Below are positions 25,316-36,300 of a DNA stretch of 62,602 nucleotides, piece after piece. Positions within the stretch are counted from its first letter, which is position 1. Every line of letters starts with the position of its first letter. The notes beneath the pieces were generated by a model. The model was not told where the DNA came from and did not search any database. It saw nothing but the letters and a program-made list of their open reading frames with translations. Source of the stretch: Bacteroidales bacterium (GTDB lineage Bacteria; Bacteroidota; Bacteroidia; Bacteroidales; JAADGE01); NCBI GenBank assembly GCA_021648725.1, contig JAKISF010000020.1:1-62602 (forward strand), in the 5' to 3' direction. Both the position numbers and the translations under genes were made by a program.

Positions 25316-28300
25316 ATGTCAAATATCAATAAGATATTAATTAAAACCTTAGGATTAAAATCTGATGAGATAAATAAATTCGTATTATTATTTTTACATT
25401 CTTTTTTTATAGGACTGTTTATTGCATTTTATTTTGTTCAGGCAAACTCTGTTTTTATACGAGAATACGGAAGTGAGCAATTACCTTATGCATATCTTAT
25501 GGCAGGACTGGTAGGATATATTATTTCATCTTTATATTCATATTTTCAACAAAAAGTAAAAAGTAAATATCTCTTTTTATCTGCATTAGCTTTTATGCTG
25601 ATAATAAGTCTTTTCGGAAGAATTGCTTTAGGATTTATAGATCCTAAATATTTAAGCTTCTTTGTTTTTATTTGGGCTTGGCCTTTTATTTCTCTTGCAG
25701 GAATTGAATCCGGAGGTTTAGCAATACGGTTATTAAACTTAGTTCAAATAAAACGTTTGTTCGGATTAATTAATATGGGCGGTGTTATTGCTTCAATTTT
25801 AGGTTATTTGATAATTCCTGTTTTAACAAATTATATAGGTTCAACTTATAACCTTTTACTCGTCTCCGTTGCAAGTCTCGGAGCGGCAATATTGGTATTG
25901 TATTTTATTTATAAAAAGTTTCCTGAGAAAAAAGAAAAAGAAAAGGTTTCAAAAACCGAAACAAAAACAACTTTTAAACACCTAATCAAAGACAAATATT
26001 TTAAATTGATATTCTTGTCTGCAACATTATCTATGACAGTAATTTATATTACTGATTTCGGATTCCTTTCGGCAATTAAAGTTCAAGAAAGTATTTTATT
26101 TATAAAAGAAGGTTCTGTTGCAGGATTTTTAGCACTTGTTTTTGCTGCTTTAAAGGTCGGAGAACTTATAATATCATATCTTTCAAGCAGAATATTAGTA
26201 AAATACGGAGTAAAACTCGGCTTAATTGTATTACCCGTTTCAATTACACTTATTGTTTTTATATCACTTTTTATCGGGTTTACTGTAGGAGCAGTTACAA
26301 TTACTTTTTTGATATTAATGGTTTTAAACAAATCATTTGAAAGAATAATGAGACGAGGGCTTGACGATCCTGCTTTTAATATTTTATACCAACCTTTACC
26401 GAGTAATTTGCAATTAGCGGTTCAATCAAAAGTAGGCATAGTAATGCAATTTGCTATTGCAATTGCCGGGGCACTATTATTAGCATTAAGTCTTTTGTTA
26501 AATTTAGGAGGAGGGTTCAGTTTAGAATTTTTCCCTGTATTCTTTTTGCCCATTTTAGTGTTATGGGTATTTGTAGCCAGAAAATTATATTTGGCATATA
26601 AAGATAAGTTGAGAGAAATTTTGAAAGAGATGAGTTCTCAAAAAAGACACGACACCTCAAAATACAGATATGGTACGGAAGTATTATCAAAAAAATTTAA
26701 AAAGTTCAACGATAATGTTGTTAGGCTGAGTGTAACTATTCTTGCAGAAACAAATCCCAGAATTTTTGAACCTTATATTTCTTCATTAATAAAAAAAGAT
26801 GATAATGAAATTAACAAAGCTGTTTTAAAAAGTATTGATCCGACGTGGCGAGAAAGGATTGTTAAACAAATAAAAACACAATTTGAAAATGAAAATGAAA
26901 AAGAAGTTGCCGAATGTGCAAAACATGCCGTTTCACTTTTAGATTTTAATGAAGTTGAAAAAATAAAGCCCGAAATACTTGATAAGTCTGATAAAACAGA
27001 AGATAAGGTAAAACTAATCAAGTACTTGGTTAAAAATTCAAATGATAAGAATATTGAAAAATATATTTTGAATTTATTCAAATTTAATGATAAAACAGTT
27101 AAAAACTCAGCGGTAAGATTAGCGGTAGGAATTAAAACCGACAAATTAATTGAGCAATTAGTATTTTTATTAAAATCTCCTGAATATTATCACGTCAGTA
27201 TGGCTGCATTGCTTGATATAGGAGAAAAAGCATTAAATAAACTGAATGATTTATATGAAAACACAGAAGATGAGGCTGTATTATTAAAAATTATTGAGAT
27301 ATATGCTAAAATGGGTTCAAGCTCGGCAAAATCTTTAATAGTTAAACAAATTAATTACCCTTCAAGAAAAATTCAATTAGCTGTAATTTGGGCACTATTT
27401 TATTGTAAATACCAAGCTCCCGAAGAAGAAGAAAAAATAATTAAAGAAAAAATCCTCAGAGTAACCGATAATTTATTGCTTATACTAACCTCATTAAGTG
27501 ATATAAAATCTGAAAAAAATACTTTAAAGCTTTTTTTAGCTCTCGACCAAGAACGAGAAACAAATTATGAGATGCTGTTCAGCTTACTAAGCTTTCTTCA
27601 TGAACCCAGAATAATAAATCTGATTAAGAAAAATATTATAGGAAAAAATACAATATACGCATTAGAGCTCATTGATAACTTTATTCAACCGGATTTAAAA
27701 CCTTATATCGTTCCGATTTTTGACGATATATCTACGCCTCAAAAAATTAAAAAATTATCAAAATATTTCCCTCATAAAAGATTAGCTTATAATGACCGGC
27801 TTCGCTCAATCATTACTCTTGATTTTGACAAAATTAGCACATGGGCAGTTGCAAAAGCATTAGAAATGCTCGAAAGGGTTCACAGAAATAAGGAAAAAGA
27901 TAAAAACATCAGCAGTGAACAAAGTTTTGAAGATATTGTTCCGTGGACAAATGAAAATACAAAACCTGTTCTGGGACAAATTAAAAAAAGCGAATTGCCG
28001 GATGAAGTATTCCTAAGTCTGTTTCATCCCGATGAATTAGTTTATTCAACAGCAGCAAAAATTATTTATGATGAAAATCCGCAAAAATGTTTTGAGTATC
28101 TAAAAAATATGTCAAATAAGAAACAAGAACTGGCGGATATTCTTACAAATAACGGCGTTTTATTGCAAAATAAAGTAAAACTGTTAAGAAGGTATCAACT
28201 TTTCTTTAGTATCCCCGACTATTTGCTTGTCGAATTAGCCGAAATTATAAGCGTTAATGAACTCGGAAAAGGAGAAAAAATATTCTTTAATTCAAACGGA

Positions 28301-28537
28301 AACGAAAGTATTTTTATTTTAATAAGAGGAGAATTAATAAAAGATGCAGGAAAAAAATCAGAAGAAAAATTTTCAAAGAAAGTTGTATTAACACCGGGAT
28401 TAAATATTGACAGTGATACAGAATACTTAACCGCAAGCAAAAAAACAGTCGTATTAGTTGCTAACAGATTTCAATATTTTAATTTATTAGTAGATAATAC
28501 TAAAATTTTGCAGCATATATTTGATATTATACAATAA
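25316..28537 (+). CDS. nucleotide-transporter-like membrane protein fused to HEAT repeats and a CNB-like domain
   Basis: A 1073-residue protein. The N-terminal part (about residues 18-435) has about twelve transmembrane helices and resembles the MFS/NTT (ADP-ATP translocase-like) fold. A basic junction leads into a long series of HEAT-like helical repeats (about 450-955). The last 115 residues resemble a cyclic-nucleotide-binding domain (LFFSIPDYLLVELAEI ... NESIFILIRGEL). The phosphate-binding cassette with its conserved Gly-Glu and Arg is not evident, so nucleotide binding is doubtful. Such fusions are known in Bacteroidota genomes but I know of no characterised member. The position between a Cache-GAF sensor and a LytTR regulator suggests a transducer rather than a simple carrier. 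Confidence 0.72.
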   Translation: MSNINKILIKTLGLKSDEINKFVLLFLHSFFIGLFIAFYFVQANSVFIREYGSEQLPYAYLMAGLVGYIISSLYSYFQQKVKSKYLFLSALAFMLIISLFGRIALGFIDPKYLSFFVFIWAWPFISLAGIESGGLAIRLLNLVQIKRLFGLINMGGVIASILGYLIIPVLTNYIGSTYNLLLVSVASLGAAILVLYFIYKKFPEKKEKEKVSKTETKTTFKHLIKDKYFKLIFLSATLSMTVIYITDFGFLSAIKVQESILFIKEGSVAGFLALVFAALKVGELIISYLSSRILVKYGVKLGLIVLPVSITLIVFISLFIGFTVGAVTITFLILMVLNKSFERIMRRGLDDPAFNILYQPLPSNLQLAVQSKVGIVMQFAIAIAGALLLALSLLLNLGGGFSLEFFPVFFLPILVLWVFVARKLYLAYKDKLREILKEMSSQKRHDTSKYRYGTEVLSKKFKKFNDNVVRLSVTILAETNPRIFEPYISSLIKKDDNEINKAVLKSIDPTWRERIVKQIKTQFENENEKEVAECAKHAVSLLDFNEVEKIKPEILDKSDKTEDKVKLIKYLVKNSNDKNIEKYILNLFKFNDKTVKNSAVRLAVGIKTDKLIEQLVFLLKSPEYYHVSMAALLDIGEKALNKLNDLYENTEDEAVLLKIIEIYAKMGSSSAKSLIVKQINYPSRKIQLAVIWALFYCKYQAPEEEEKIIKEKILRVTDNLLLILTSLSDIKSEKNTLKLFLALDQERETNYEMLFSLLSFLHEPRIINLIKKNIIGKNTIYALELIDNFIQPDLKPYIVPIFDDISTPQKIKKLSKYFPHKRLAYNDRLRSIITLDFDKISTWAVAKALEMLERVHRNKEKDKNISSEQSFEDIVPWTNENTKPVLGQIKKSELPDEVFLSLFHPDELVYSTAAKIIYDENPQKCFEYLKNMSNKKQELADILTNNGVLLQNKVKLLRRYQLFFSIPDYLLVELAEIISVNELGKGEKIFFNSNGNESIFILIRGELIKDAGKKSEEKFSKKVVLTPGLNIDSDTEYLTASKKTVVLVANRFQYFNLLVDNTKILQHIFDIIQ

Positions 28538-28558
28538 ATACACATAAAAAAACATACT

Positions 28559-29266
28559 ATGAACTGTATTATAATTGATGATGATAAAGTTTCAAGACTC
28601 GTAATTGAAAAATACATAAGTAAAACAGATTTAGTTTCTTTAACCGAAACATTTGATAATGCGGTTGATGCTGCAAATTATTTTAATAAGAATGCTTCGA
28701 GCGATTTGATTTTTTTAGATATTGAAATGCCCGGAATGAGCGGTGTCGAATTTTTAGAAAGTCTTGATAATCTGCCTCAAATAATCATTGTTTCAGCTAA
28801 AGAAAAATATGCTTTACAAGCAATACAGCATGATGTTACGGATTATTTACTGAAACCTATCGTATATTCAAGGTTTCTGAAAGCTGTTACAAAAGCAAAT
28901 ACCAGACATAAAGAAGAAGCAGAGAAAGATAATTCAAAAGGAATATTTGTTAAAAGTAGTTCATCTTCTTTTGTCAGATTATTTTATGATGATGTTATGT
29001 ATATCGAAGCTATGGAAAATTATGTTGTGATTACAACTTACGAACACAAACATACAATCCATTTTACCATGAAAGCATTATTAAATAAATTACCTGCTGA
29101 TAAATTTGTACGTGTTCACAGGTCATATATTGTTAATAAAGACAAAGTAGAACGAATTGACGACAATATGATTATAATGAACACAAAAGATAAACGAAAA
29201 TCAATTCCTATATCAAAATCATATAAAGATGATTTTATGAAAAAAATAAATATTGTTAATAAATAG
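28559..29266 (+). CDS. LytTR-family response regulator
   Basis: A 235-residue regulator. The receiver domain (about 1-120) has D7-D9, phosphoacceptor D54 in FLDIEMPGM and K99 in YLLKPI. A LytTR DNA-binding domain (about 135-235) follows, with MYIEAMENYVVITT, FVRVHRSYIVN and PISKSYKD. LytTR proteins bind tandem direct repeats upstream of promoters. No histidine kinase lies next to it. The neighbours are the Cache-HAMP-GAF sensor and the HEAT/CNB membrane protein, so the phosphate donor must be encoded elsewhere or the regulator is controlled in another way. The gap to the upstream gene is 21 bp. Confidence 0.92.
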   Translation: MNCIIIDDDKVSRLVIEKYISKTDLVSLTETFDNAVDAANYFNKNASSDLIFLDIEMPGMSGVEFLESLDNLPQIIIVSAKEKYALQAIQHDVTDYLLKPIVYSRFLKAVTKANTRHKEEAEKDNSKGIFVKSSSSSFVRLFYDDVMYIEAMENYVVITTYEHKHTIHFTMKALLNKLPADKFVRVHRSYIVNKDKVERIDDNMIIMNTKDKRKSIPISKSYKDDFMKKINIVNK

Positions 29267-29279
29267 AAAAACTTATAAA

Positions 29280-30740
29280 ATGAACGAAGAATTATTAAAA
29301 TTAAAACCGGAAATAGTTTGGAAAAACTTTGTCGAACTTACAAAAATACCACGCCCTTCAAAAAAAGAAAGAGCAATTATTGATTATATGAAATCCTGGG
29401 CAAACGAAAGAGGATTAGAAAATGTTGAAGACGAGATAGGAAATGTGATTGTAAAAAAACCGGCAACTCCCGGCATGGAAAATCGTAAAGGAATTATTTT
29501 GCAAGGACACCTTGATATGGTTCCTCAAAAAAATAATGATACCGTACATGATTTTGAAAAAGACCCGATTTCTGCATACGTAGATGGTGATTGGGTAACA
29601 GCAAAAGGAACAACATTAGGTGCCGACAACGGAATGGGAGTTGCAGCGGCAATGGCTGTTTTAGAATCAAAAGATATTGAACACGGACCCATTGAAGTTT
29701 TAATGACTATTGATGAAGAAACAGGTATGGCGGGTGCATTTAATTTAAAACCCGGCTTTTTAGACGGAGATATTCTTATGAACCTAGATTCTGAAGATGA
29801 AGGCGAATTATACATAGGATGTGCCGGCGGAATTGACTTAACTGCAACCTTCAAATATAAAGAAAAGAAAGTTCCGAAAGATTCTGTTGCTGTTAAATTA
29901 ACAGTTACGGGCTTAAAAGGCGGTCATTCCGGAATTGATATTCCCCTGCAAAGAGGAAATGCAAACAAAATAATTTTCAGGTTTCTTGAAAAAACGGCAA
30001 AAAACCATAAAACCAAATTAACAAATATTTCAGGCGGAGATTTAAGAAATGCAATTCCGAGAGAAGCAGTTGCAATTATTACGATGCCGAAATCCGAACT
30101 TGCTGAATTTAATAAATGCGTAAAAAAATATGAAGCAAAGGTTATGGCAGAAATTAAAGTTCCTGACCCGGATTTTAAAATGTTTGCGGAAGAAACCGAA
30201 ATGCCCGAATTCATAATCGATAATAAAACTGCTAAAAAGTTATACAAAGCAGTAAATGCAGTACCTCACGGTCCGCAAAGATTTATTGACGGAATGAATG
30301 ATATACCCGAAACTTCAACAAACCTCGGAATAGTAAAATCAGAAAAAGGAAAAATAATGGTTGCGAACCTTATTCGAAGTTCTTCCGATACCGCAAAACA
30401 ATACTTACAAGATTCAATGGGAGGTTTGTTTAAACTTGCAGGAGCAAAAGTGAAATTTTCAGGTGAATATCCCGGCTGGAAACCCAACTTTGATTCACCG
30501 ATTTTAGCAGCAATGAAAGAATCATATAATAAAAAGTTCGGTAAAGTTCCCGAAGTAAAAATTATTCATGCAGGATTAGAGTGTGGCGTTCTCGGTGCAA
30601 CTTATACAAATTGGGATATGATTTCTTTCGGACCTACTATTCGTTTCCCTCATTCGCCCGATGAAAAAGTTAAAATTGATACGGTAGAAAAGTTTTGGGA
30701 CTTTTTAGTGGATACTCTCAAAAATGTACCTGAAAAATAA
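29280..30740 (+). CDS. pepD: aminoacyl-histidine dipeptidase (Xaa-His dipeptidase)
   Basis: A 486-residue zinc peptidase of family M20 that splits dipeptides such as carnosine-like Xaa-His in the cytoplasm. Visible motifs are the metal-binding histidine in LQGHLDMVPQ, the bridging aspartate in GADNGMGVAAAMAV, the catalytic glutamates in DEETGMAGAF, LDSEDEGELYIGCAGG, and the C-terminal HAGLECG and FPHSPDE. The length fits PepD. The frame is open to 29253, but MNEELLKLKPE at 29280 is the usual opening and lies beyond the LytTR stop. It is 13 bp downstream of the LytTR gene and may be read from the same transcript. A terminator follows. Confidence 0.95.
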   Translation: MNEELLKLKPEIVWKNFVELTKIPRPSKKERAIIDYMKSWANERGLENVEDEIGNVIVKKPATPGMENRKGIILQGHLDMVPQKNNDTVHDFEKDPISAYVDGDWVTAKGTTLGADNGMGVAAAMAVLESKDIEHGPIEVLMTIDEETGMAGAFNLKPGFLDGDILMNLDSEDEGELYIGCAGGIDLTATFKYKEKKVPKDSVAVKLTVTGLKGGHSGIDIPLQRGNANKIIFRFLEKTAKNHKTKLTNISGGDLRNAIPREAVAIITMPKSELAEFNKCVKKYEAKVMAEIKVPDPDFKMFAEETEMPEFIIDNKTAKKLYKAVNAVPHGPQRFIDGMNDIPETSTNLGIVKSEKGKIMVANLIRSSSDTAKQYLQDSMGGLFKLAGAKVKFSGEYPGWKPNFDSPILAAMKESYNKKFGKVPEVKIIHAGLECGVLGATYTNWDMISFGPTIRFPHSPDEKVKIDTVEKFWDFLVDTLKNVPEK

Positions 30741-30756
30741 TTAGTAATAATAATTA

Positions 30757-30796
30757 AAAAGCCTCACATATTTAGAAATTTGTGAGGCTTTGTTTT
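30757..30796. terminator. terminator after pepD
   Basis: An 11-bp perfect stem (AAAGCCTCACA and TGTGAGGCTTT) with flanking A and T tracts lies 17 bp after the pepD stop. Confidence 0.8.
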
Positions 30797-30881
30797 CTCG
30801 GCAATATTTTTGCAGTATAAAAATACCTTTAGATATTACTTGACGAATATAATATAAAAAAGGTTTTAACAAGAAGTTATT

Positions 30882-31367
30882 ATGAAGAAAGTAGAAATAA
30901 CAACAACAACATACGAGTATGATTCTCCCGAAGAATTAAGCAAAAATGAACAAATATTAATTAATAAGTCAAAAGAAGTCGTAAAAAATGCATATGCTCC
31001 TTACTCTAAATTTAATGTAGGTGCTGCGGTTTTGCTTGAAAACGGAGAAATAATAACCGGTACAAATCAAGAAAATGCTGCATACCCCTCGGGTTTATGT
31101 GCCGAACGCGTGGCTATTTTTTATGCAAATTCAAAATATCCGGATGTTCCGGTAAAAGCAATAGCAGTTTCAGCCTTTACAAATAATAAGTTTGTAGGTA
31201 ATCCTGTTCCTCCTTGCGGCTCGTGCCGACAAGTTATTATGGAAACCGAAACAAGATTTAAAACACCTATTAAAATATATTTGGTAAGCAGTAATAAAAT
31301 TACGGTTATTAATGATGCCAAAAATCTGCTTCCTTTAAATTTTGATGAGCATTTTTTATCGGAATAG
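30882..31367 (+). CDS. cdd: cytidine deaminase
   Basis: A 161-residue enzyme that deaminates cytidine and deoxycytidine to uridine in pyrimidine salvage. The zinc-site motifs of the small tetrameric class are CAERVAIF (Cys-Ala-Glu, with the proton-shuttling Glu) and PCGSCRQV. The substrate-binding segment YAPYSKFNVGAAVLLENG is also present. The N-terminal 20 residues (threonine-rich, KVEITTTTYEYD) are an extension relative to short bacterial forms. It has its own space between a terminator upstream and the TPR regulator 41 bp downstream. Confidence 0.95.
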   Translation: MKKVEITTTTYEYDSPEELSKNEQILINKSKEVVKNAYAPYSKFNVGAAVLLENGEIITGTNQENAAYPSGLCAERVAIFYANSKYPDVPVKAIAVSAFTNNKFVGNPVPPCGSCRQVIMETETRFKTPIKIYLVSSNKITVINDAKNLLPLNFDEHFLSE

Positions 31368-31408
31368 AATTTCTTTTTATTGTGCCTGTCTTTTTTTAGT
31401 GTTTTTTT

Positions 31409-33097
31409 ATGAATAAATATTCAATTAAAATACAATTACTGCTTCTTATTTTTCTGTTTCTTAATAAGACAACATTTTCTCAAACAAGTAATAAGATATT
31501 TTTTGACAGTATTTATAATAATACCCTTGAGCTGTTTGAGAAAACAAGAGATATTTCACAAGAAAATATAAATAAAGCCCGAACATATACATTAAACGAT
31601 ATTCAGGAAGCAAAAATTAACTTCATAAAAACAAGAATTGCTCTTTTATATGAAGTCGATCCATTGTTTAAAAGTACTCCGATTATTTTCAATGAAACTT
31701 CTGACACATCTACTTATGAGGAAAAACTTTTGTTTCAGGCTCAACAATATACAAATAAATCAATGCCTGATAATGCAATTCCCTTACTTTTTGAAATATT
31801 AGATAATGTTGATGCTGATTCAGATATTGCTTTAAAAAGTAAAATATATTTGGCTGAAGCTTACCGTGAGAAAAGAGAGTACCATAAAGGAATATTTATA
31901 ATTCAAGAAGCTTTGCAAAATGATAACTTAAGTTTAAAAAATAAGGCATTTGCTTATAACAGAATAGCTGCACTTTACAACGAAATGGGCGATCCGCAAA
32001 TTTCCACACAAGATACAGTAATAAAATATTCCGAACTGTGTATTCAAATATCGGAAAAAGAGCTGTTTAATGATTATATTGCAAGTTCACAAAATGAATT
32101 GGGATTTGTTTTTGAACAACAGCAAAGATATTCAGAAGCAATTGAATATTGCACAAAAGCAGTTGAAGGTTTTATAAAACAAAATAAACTTCACAATGCT
32201 ATGAATGCATCAATAAATTTGAGCAGTGTGTATATAGCATTAAATAATTTTGAGAAAGCAAATTCTGTAATTGACGATGCTTTGGAACTATGTGATGTAA
32301 ATGAGAATAAAAACTTATTTATGCGTCTTTATCTTCAAAAGGCAGACATATATACTCGTATGAGCAAATATAAAACAGCTTATGATTTTCTTTCACTTGC
32401 ACGAATAATGCAAAATGATTTTTATCACGACAGAATGAGATTGCAAATTAATGAAATGTCCGCAAAATATGAATTGCAATTGAAAGAGAGTGAAATAATT
32501 GAAGAACAACATAAAAACAAAATACAAAAGCAACAAAAAACATATTTGTTTGTAATATTGCTTGTCCTTATTACAGTGTTAATTTTTGTAATTTTCAATT
32601 TTCGTTTAAAACGAAAAATACGACTTCAAAATGAGAAAATTGTAAAACAAGAAAATACCGAACTGAAAACAATTCTGGAATTTAAAGAAAAAGAATTAAA
32701 TTTTAAGGCAAAAGAACTTTCGCAAGCCATTGCAAATATTATTTCATATAATGAAACATTAAGAAAAATTAAAAAATCATTACCTAAAACAGCAAACAGA
32801 GAAACTCTTAGTATTCTTAATAATAACCTAAGGACAAATCAAAATTGGGAGAAATTCAAACTTACATTTAATAATTTGTACCCTTCATTTTTTACAAAAA
32901 TTAATGAAATATTTACTAGTCTTACCGAAAATGAAATCAAACTTTGTGCTTTTCTCATTATGGATTTAAAAACACGAGAAATTGCTGATATAATGAATAT
33001 TTCCGAAACATCGGTAAGCAAAAACAGAAATCGGCTTCGTAAAAAACTTCAACTTGAATCCGGAACAGATATAGCCGTTTATTTGAAAACAATTTAA
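31409..33097 (+). CDS. TPR membrane regulator with C-terminal LuxR-like HTH
   Basis: A 562-residue one-component regulator of a type common in Bacteroidota. A signal peptide (about 1-25) is followed by TPR repeats (about 95-370), one transmembrane helix (about 376-398), a coiled coil, and a C-terminal HTH (about 510-555) with LTENEIKLCAFLIM, SETSVSKNRNRLRKKLQ. The linker plus HTH is the same module as in the response regulators at 836 and 4877. The TPR part lies in the periplasm and would pass a protein-binding signal to DNA. It precedes the large surface protein at 33351 by 253 bp, a stretch that holds no other feature I can identify, so that gene is a candidate target. Confidence 0.82.
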   Translation: MNKYSIKIQLLLLIFLFLNKTTFSQTSNKIFFDSIYNNTLELFEKTRDISQENINKARTYTLNDIQEAKINFIKTRIALLYEVDPLFKSTPIIFNETSDTSTYEEKLLFQAQQYTNKSMPDNAIPLLFEILDNVDADSDIALKSKIYLAEAYREKREYHKGIFIIQEALQNDNLSLKNKAFAYNRIAALYNEMGDPQISTQDTVIKYSELCIQISEKELFNDYIASSQNELGFVFEQQQRYSEAIEYCTKAVEGFIKQNKLHNAMNASINLSSVYIALNNFEKANSVIDDALELCDVNENKNLFMRLYLQKADIYTRMSKYKTAYDFLSLARIMQNDFYHDRMRLQINEMSAKYELQLKESEIIEEQHKNKIQKQQKTYLFVILLVLITVLIFVIFNFRLKRKIRLQNEKIVKQENTELKTILEFKEKELNFKAKELSQAIANIISYNETLRKIKKSLPKTANRETLSILNNNLRTNQNWEKFKLTFNNLYPSFFTKINEIFTSLTENEIKLCAFLIMDLKTREIADIMNISETSVSKNRNRLRKKLQLESGTDIAVYLKTI

Positions 33098-33350
33098 TTT
33101 AATTTTTGATAAGAAGGTGCAAACTAACTGTTGAAAGTTGCATCAGTAGCCATAATTCTTCAAATCTTTATAGGCTTTTTACGACATATTAATTGAAATG
33201 ACTATTGTTACAGTCAGATTATCACCCTTTTGTGATTTTGTCATACCTTTTGTCATACCTAGTTATTCTTTTCTCTGAGAGGTTTGTTTTATTTTTATAA
33301 TTTAAATTATATTAATCCGGAAATATCTTATAAATTTAAAATATAACATC

Positions 33351-36300
33351 ATGACAAAAAATCTAACATTATTTTTAGCAATAATGCTTGTGTCATTATT
33401 AAGCATACAAGCCCAAAATGCCCTAAATTTCGACGGCACAAATGATTATGTAAACATTAATGATAATGATGCACTTGATTTAACAACAAATTATACAATA
33501 GAAGCATGGATAATGCCTGAAAGTTTTATTTCTATGGGAGGAATTGTTTGTAAATATCATACCCCCGGCAGTAACGGATATTTACTTCGTTTAGCAGGCA
33601 CAGCACCATATTCCGGTTTGACTTTTGACGAAATGAATACCCAATCCGGAATTTTAACAAGCGGAGTATGGCATCATATTGCTGCCGTAAACGATAACGG
33701 AACAAGAAGACTTTACCTTAACGGTATAGAGCAAACACTTACGGGAACACCATTAGTTGTTACGGCAAATATCGATCCCTTAACAATTGGTGTAGATTAT
33801 CTCGATATCCCAAGATTTTTTGACGGTAATATCGATGAAGTCAGAATTTGGAATGATGTACGAACAGAACAAGAAATTAAAGATAATATGAACTCCGAAA
33901 TAGACCCTGCATCTGCAAATCTTGTTGCATACTATAACTTTAATGAAATAAGCGGAAGTGCTTTGCCTGATATAACTCCAAATTTACATAACGGAACTCT
34001 AAATAATATGATTGATGAAGATTGGACAGAAAGCTATGCAATGGTTGTTCCTCAAAATCTATCTTCCGATGGTTGTACTTCATCATTGCAATGGGAAGCT
34101 CCCGTAACAGGCGGAATTGAAAATTATTATCTTGAAATAGCAGAAGATATTACTTTTGCAACTTATGTTACAGGATATAACCCGTATAAAGATATGGGAA
34201 CAGCTACATCCGAAATATACTCAACCCTTACATACGGGAATACTTATTATGCAAGAGTAAGAGCATTTAAAAGTTCAGTCGGAGATGTCGGTGCAAGTTC
34301 TGATATCCTTACTTTTACGGCATCAGATGATGTTGAAAATCCTGTTTTAGTTGTTTCTGCTGATGTAATAGCCTTTTTAGATGCAACAGGCAACCTGACA
34401 ATTACGGCATCCGATATTGTTTCAAGTGCAACAGATAACTGTATAATTGCCGATACAACACTAAGCCAAAGTGTTTTTGATTGCTCAAATGTTGGTACAC
34501 CTATAAATATTGATGTTACATTAAGCGATGTTGCAGGGAATACACACGTTCAAGTTTCTACAATAGATGTTAGAGATAACATAAACCCAACTCTGGCTGT
34601 TCAAAATTTAACAGTTCAACTTGATGCAACAGGTAATGCAACAATCTCAGCATTTAATGTTGTAACAAATGCAACAGATAATTGTATAATTGCTGATACA
34701 ACTTTAAGTCAAAGTACTTTTAATCAGTCAGATGTAGGCATTTTAAATGTTGATGTTACATTAAGCGATGTTTCAGGAAATACACATGTGCAAGTTTCAC
34801 AAATAACAGTTGTCGATTTACCTTTAATCGGAACTTATGCAATAGGGCAAGGAACAAGCGATGATTATCCTACTTTATATGATGCTTTGGAAGATATAAA
34901 ATTAAGAGGTGTTGACGGTGCTGTTGTTTTTGAACTTTCTGCCGATTATAATTATATCTCCGATGCTTATCCTGTTAGCATTCAGTCTTTCACAGGAGCA
35001 AGTGAAATAAACACTCTTACAATAAAACCGGCTGCCGGCACAGCTCATTTTATTGAAAGTAATGCAGATTATATAATAAAAATAAATGCAGATTATATTA
35101 TTATTGATGGTTCAAATAACGGAACTGACAGCAGAGATTTAACAATTTCAAATATATCTGCAAATAATACAACATATACAATTTTTGCAGGTTATGTAGT
35201 AAAAAACACATATTCTAACAGCGGAGAGAATATAACAGTTAAAAATTGCATAATAAAAGGAGGAAGCAAAGAAAATGAAAGTGTAGGAATAGGTTTTTCT
35301 GATTGTGTTAATGTAACAATTGAAAATAACTTAATTTCTCGTGCTCGTTTAGGTATTTTAAGCTATAACGGTAGTGATGTCACTATTTTAAAAAACGAAA
35401 TAGGCTCTGAAAATTCAAGTGAATATTTACATTACGGAATTAGCTCACAGTTTGCATCAGCAATTACAATTTCAGGAAATAAAATCTATAATTTAATTGA
35501 TAACCAAGATTTTGATGCAATACGAGCAATTGCAATAAATGATTTAACAGGTAATGTAATTATTTCAGATAACTATATTGATAACTTAATTCATACAGGA
35601 AATAATGTTGTTCAAGCTATCGGTATTTCTGATTGTACACCTTCAGATATGAGAATTTTTAATAATCGAATTTCAAACATTGCATCTAATTCATTTGAAA
35701 ATAACTTCCCCGCAGGAATAGCAATTAATTGTCCTGCAATGACAAGCGGAATGTACATTATGCATAATTCAATAAATATTCCTGAAAATACAACTTACGG
35801 AATAGGAACGGGAGCAGATAATACAATGACCGGCGGAATTAATATTGGAGCCGGAAGCGGAATTAGTTTTGTAAATAATATTATTTCAAATACTTTGGGA
35901 GAACGTACGGGGGCAACCTATATGACTTTTGCAGCAGCAGTATTGGTAAATTCAGACGTATCTCCTTTTATGCTGAATGATAAAAATTTATTCTATGCAG
36001 CCGGAAATAACGATTTTAGTTTCATGGCAATTAATACAAACGGAGGATTGTCTTTATCAGAATGGAAAACATGGACCGGTGGCGGTGTATTTTCTATTTT
36101 TGATGAGGCTCTTTTTACTTCTGATGATGATTTAAACTTACAAGCATGTTCACCGGCAATTGCACATGCTGAGTATCGTTCTTATTATGAGTTTGATATT
36201 GAAGGAAATGCCAGAGATACTCAGTATCCTGCAATGGGTGCCTATGAATATGAAAAAGTGCAGGCAACAAATCTACTCATTACCCAGCCGGTTAAAGGTC

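Noticed and set aside
28180-28537. Functional cAMP/cGMP-binding site at the end of the 1073-residue membrane protein
   Set aside because: The fold is suggested by the pattern, but the phosphate-binding cassette residues are not evident.
33098-33350. Possible RNA gene or riboswitch between the TPR regulator and the LamG protein
   Set aside because: No stable stem, tRNA-like fold or known riboswitch core could be found by eye.
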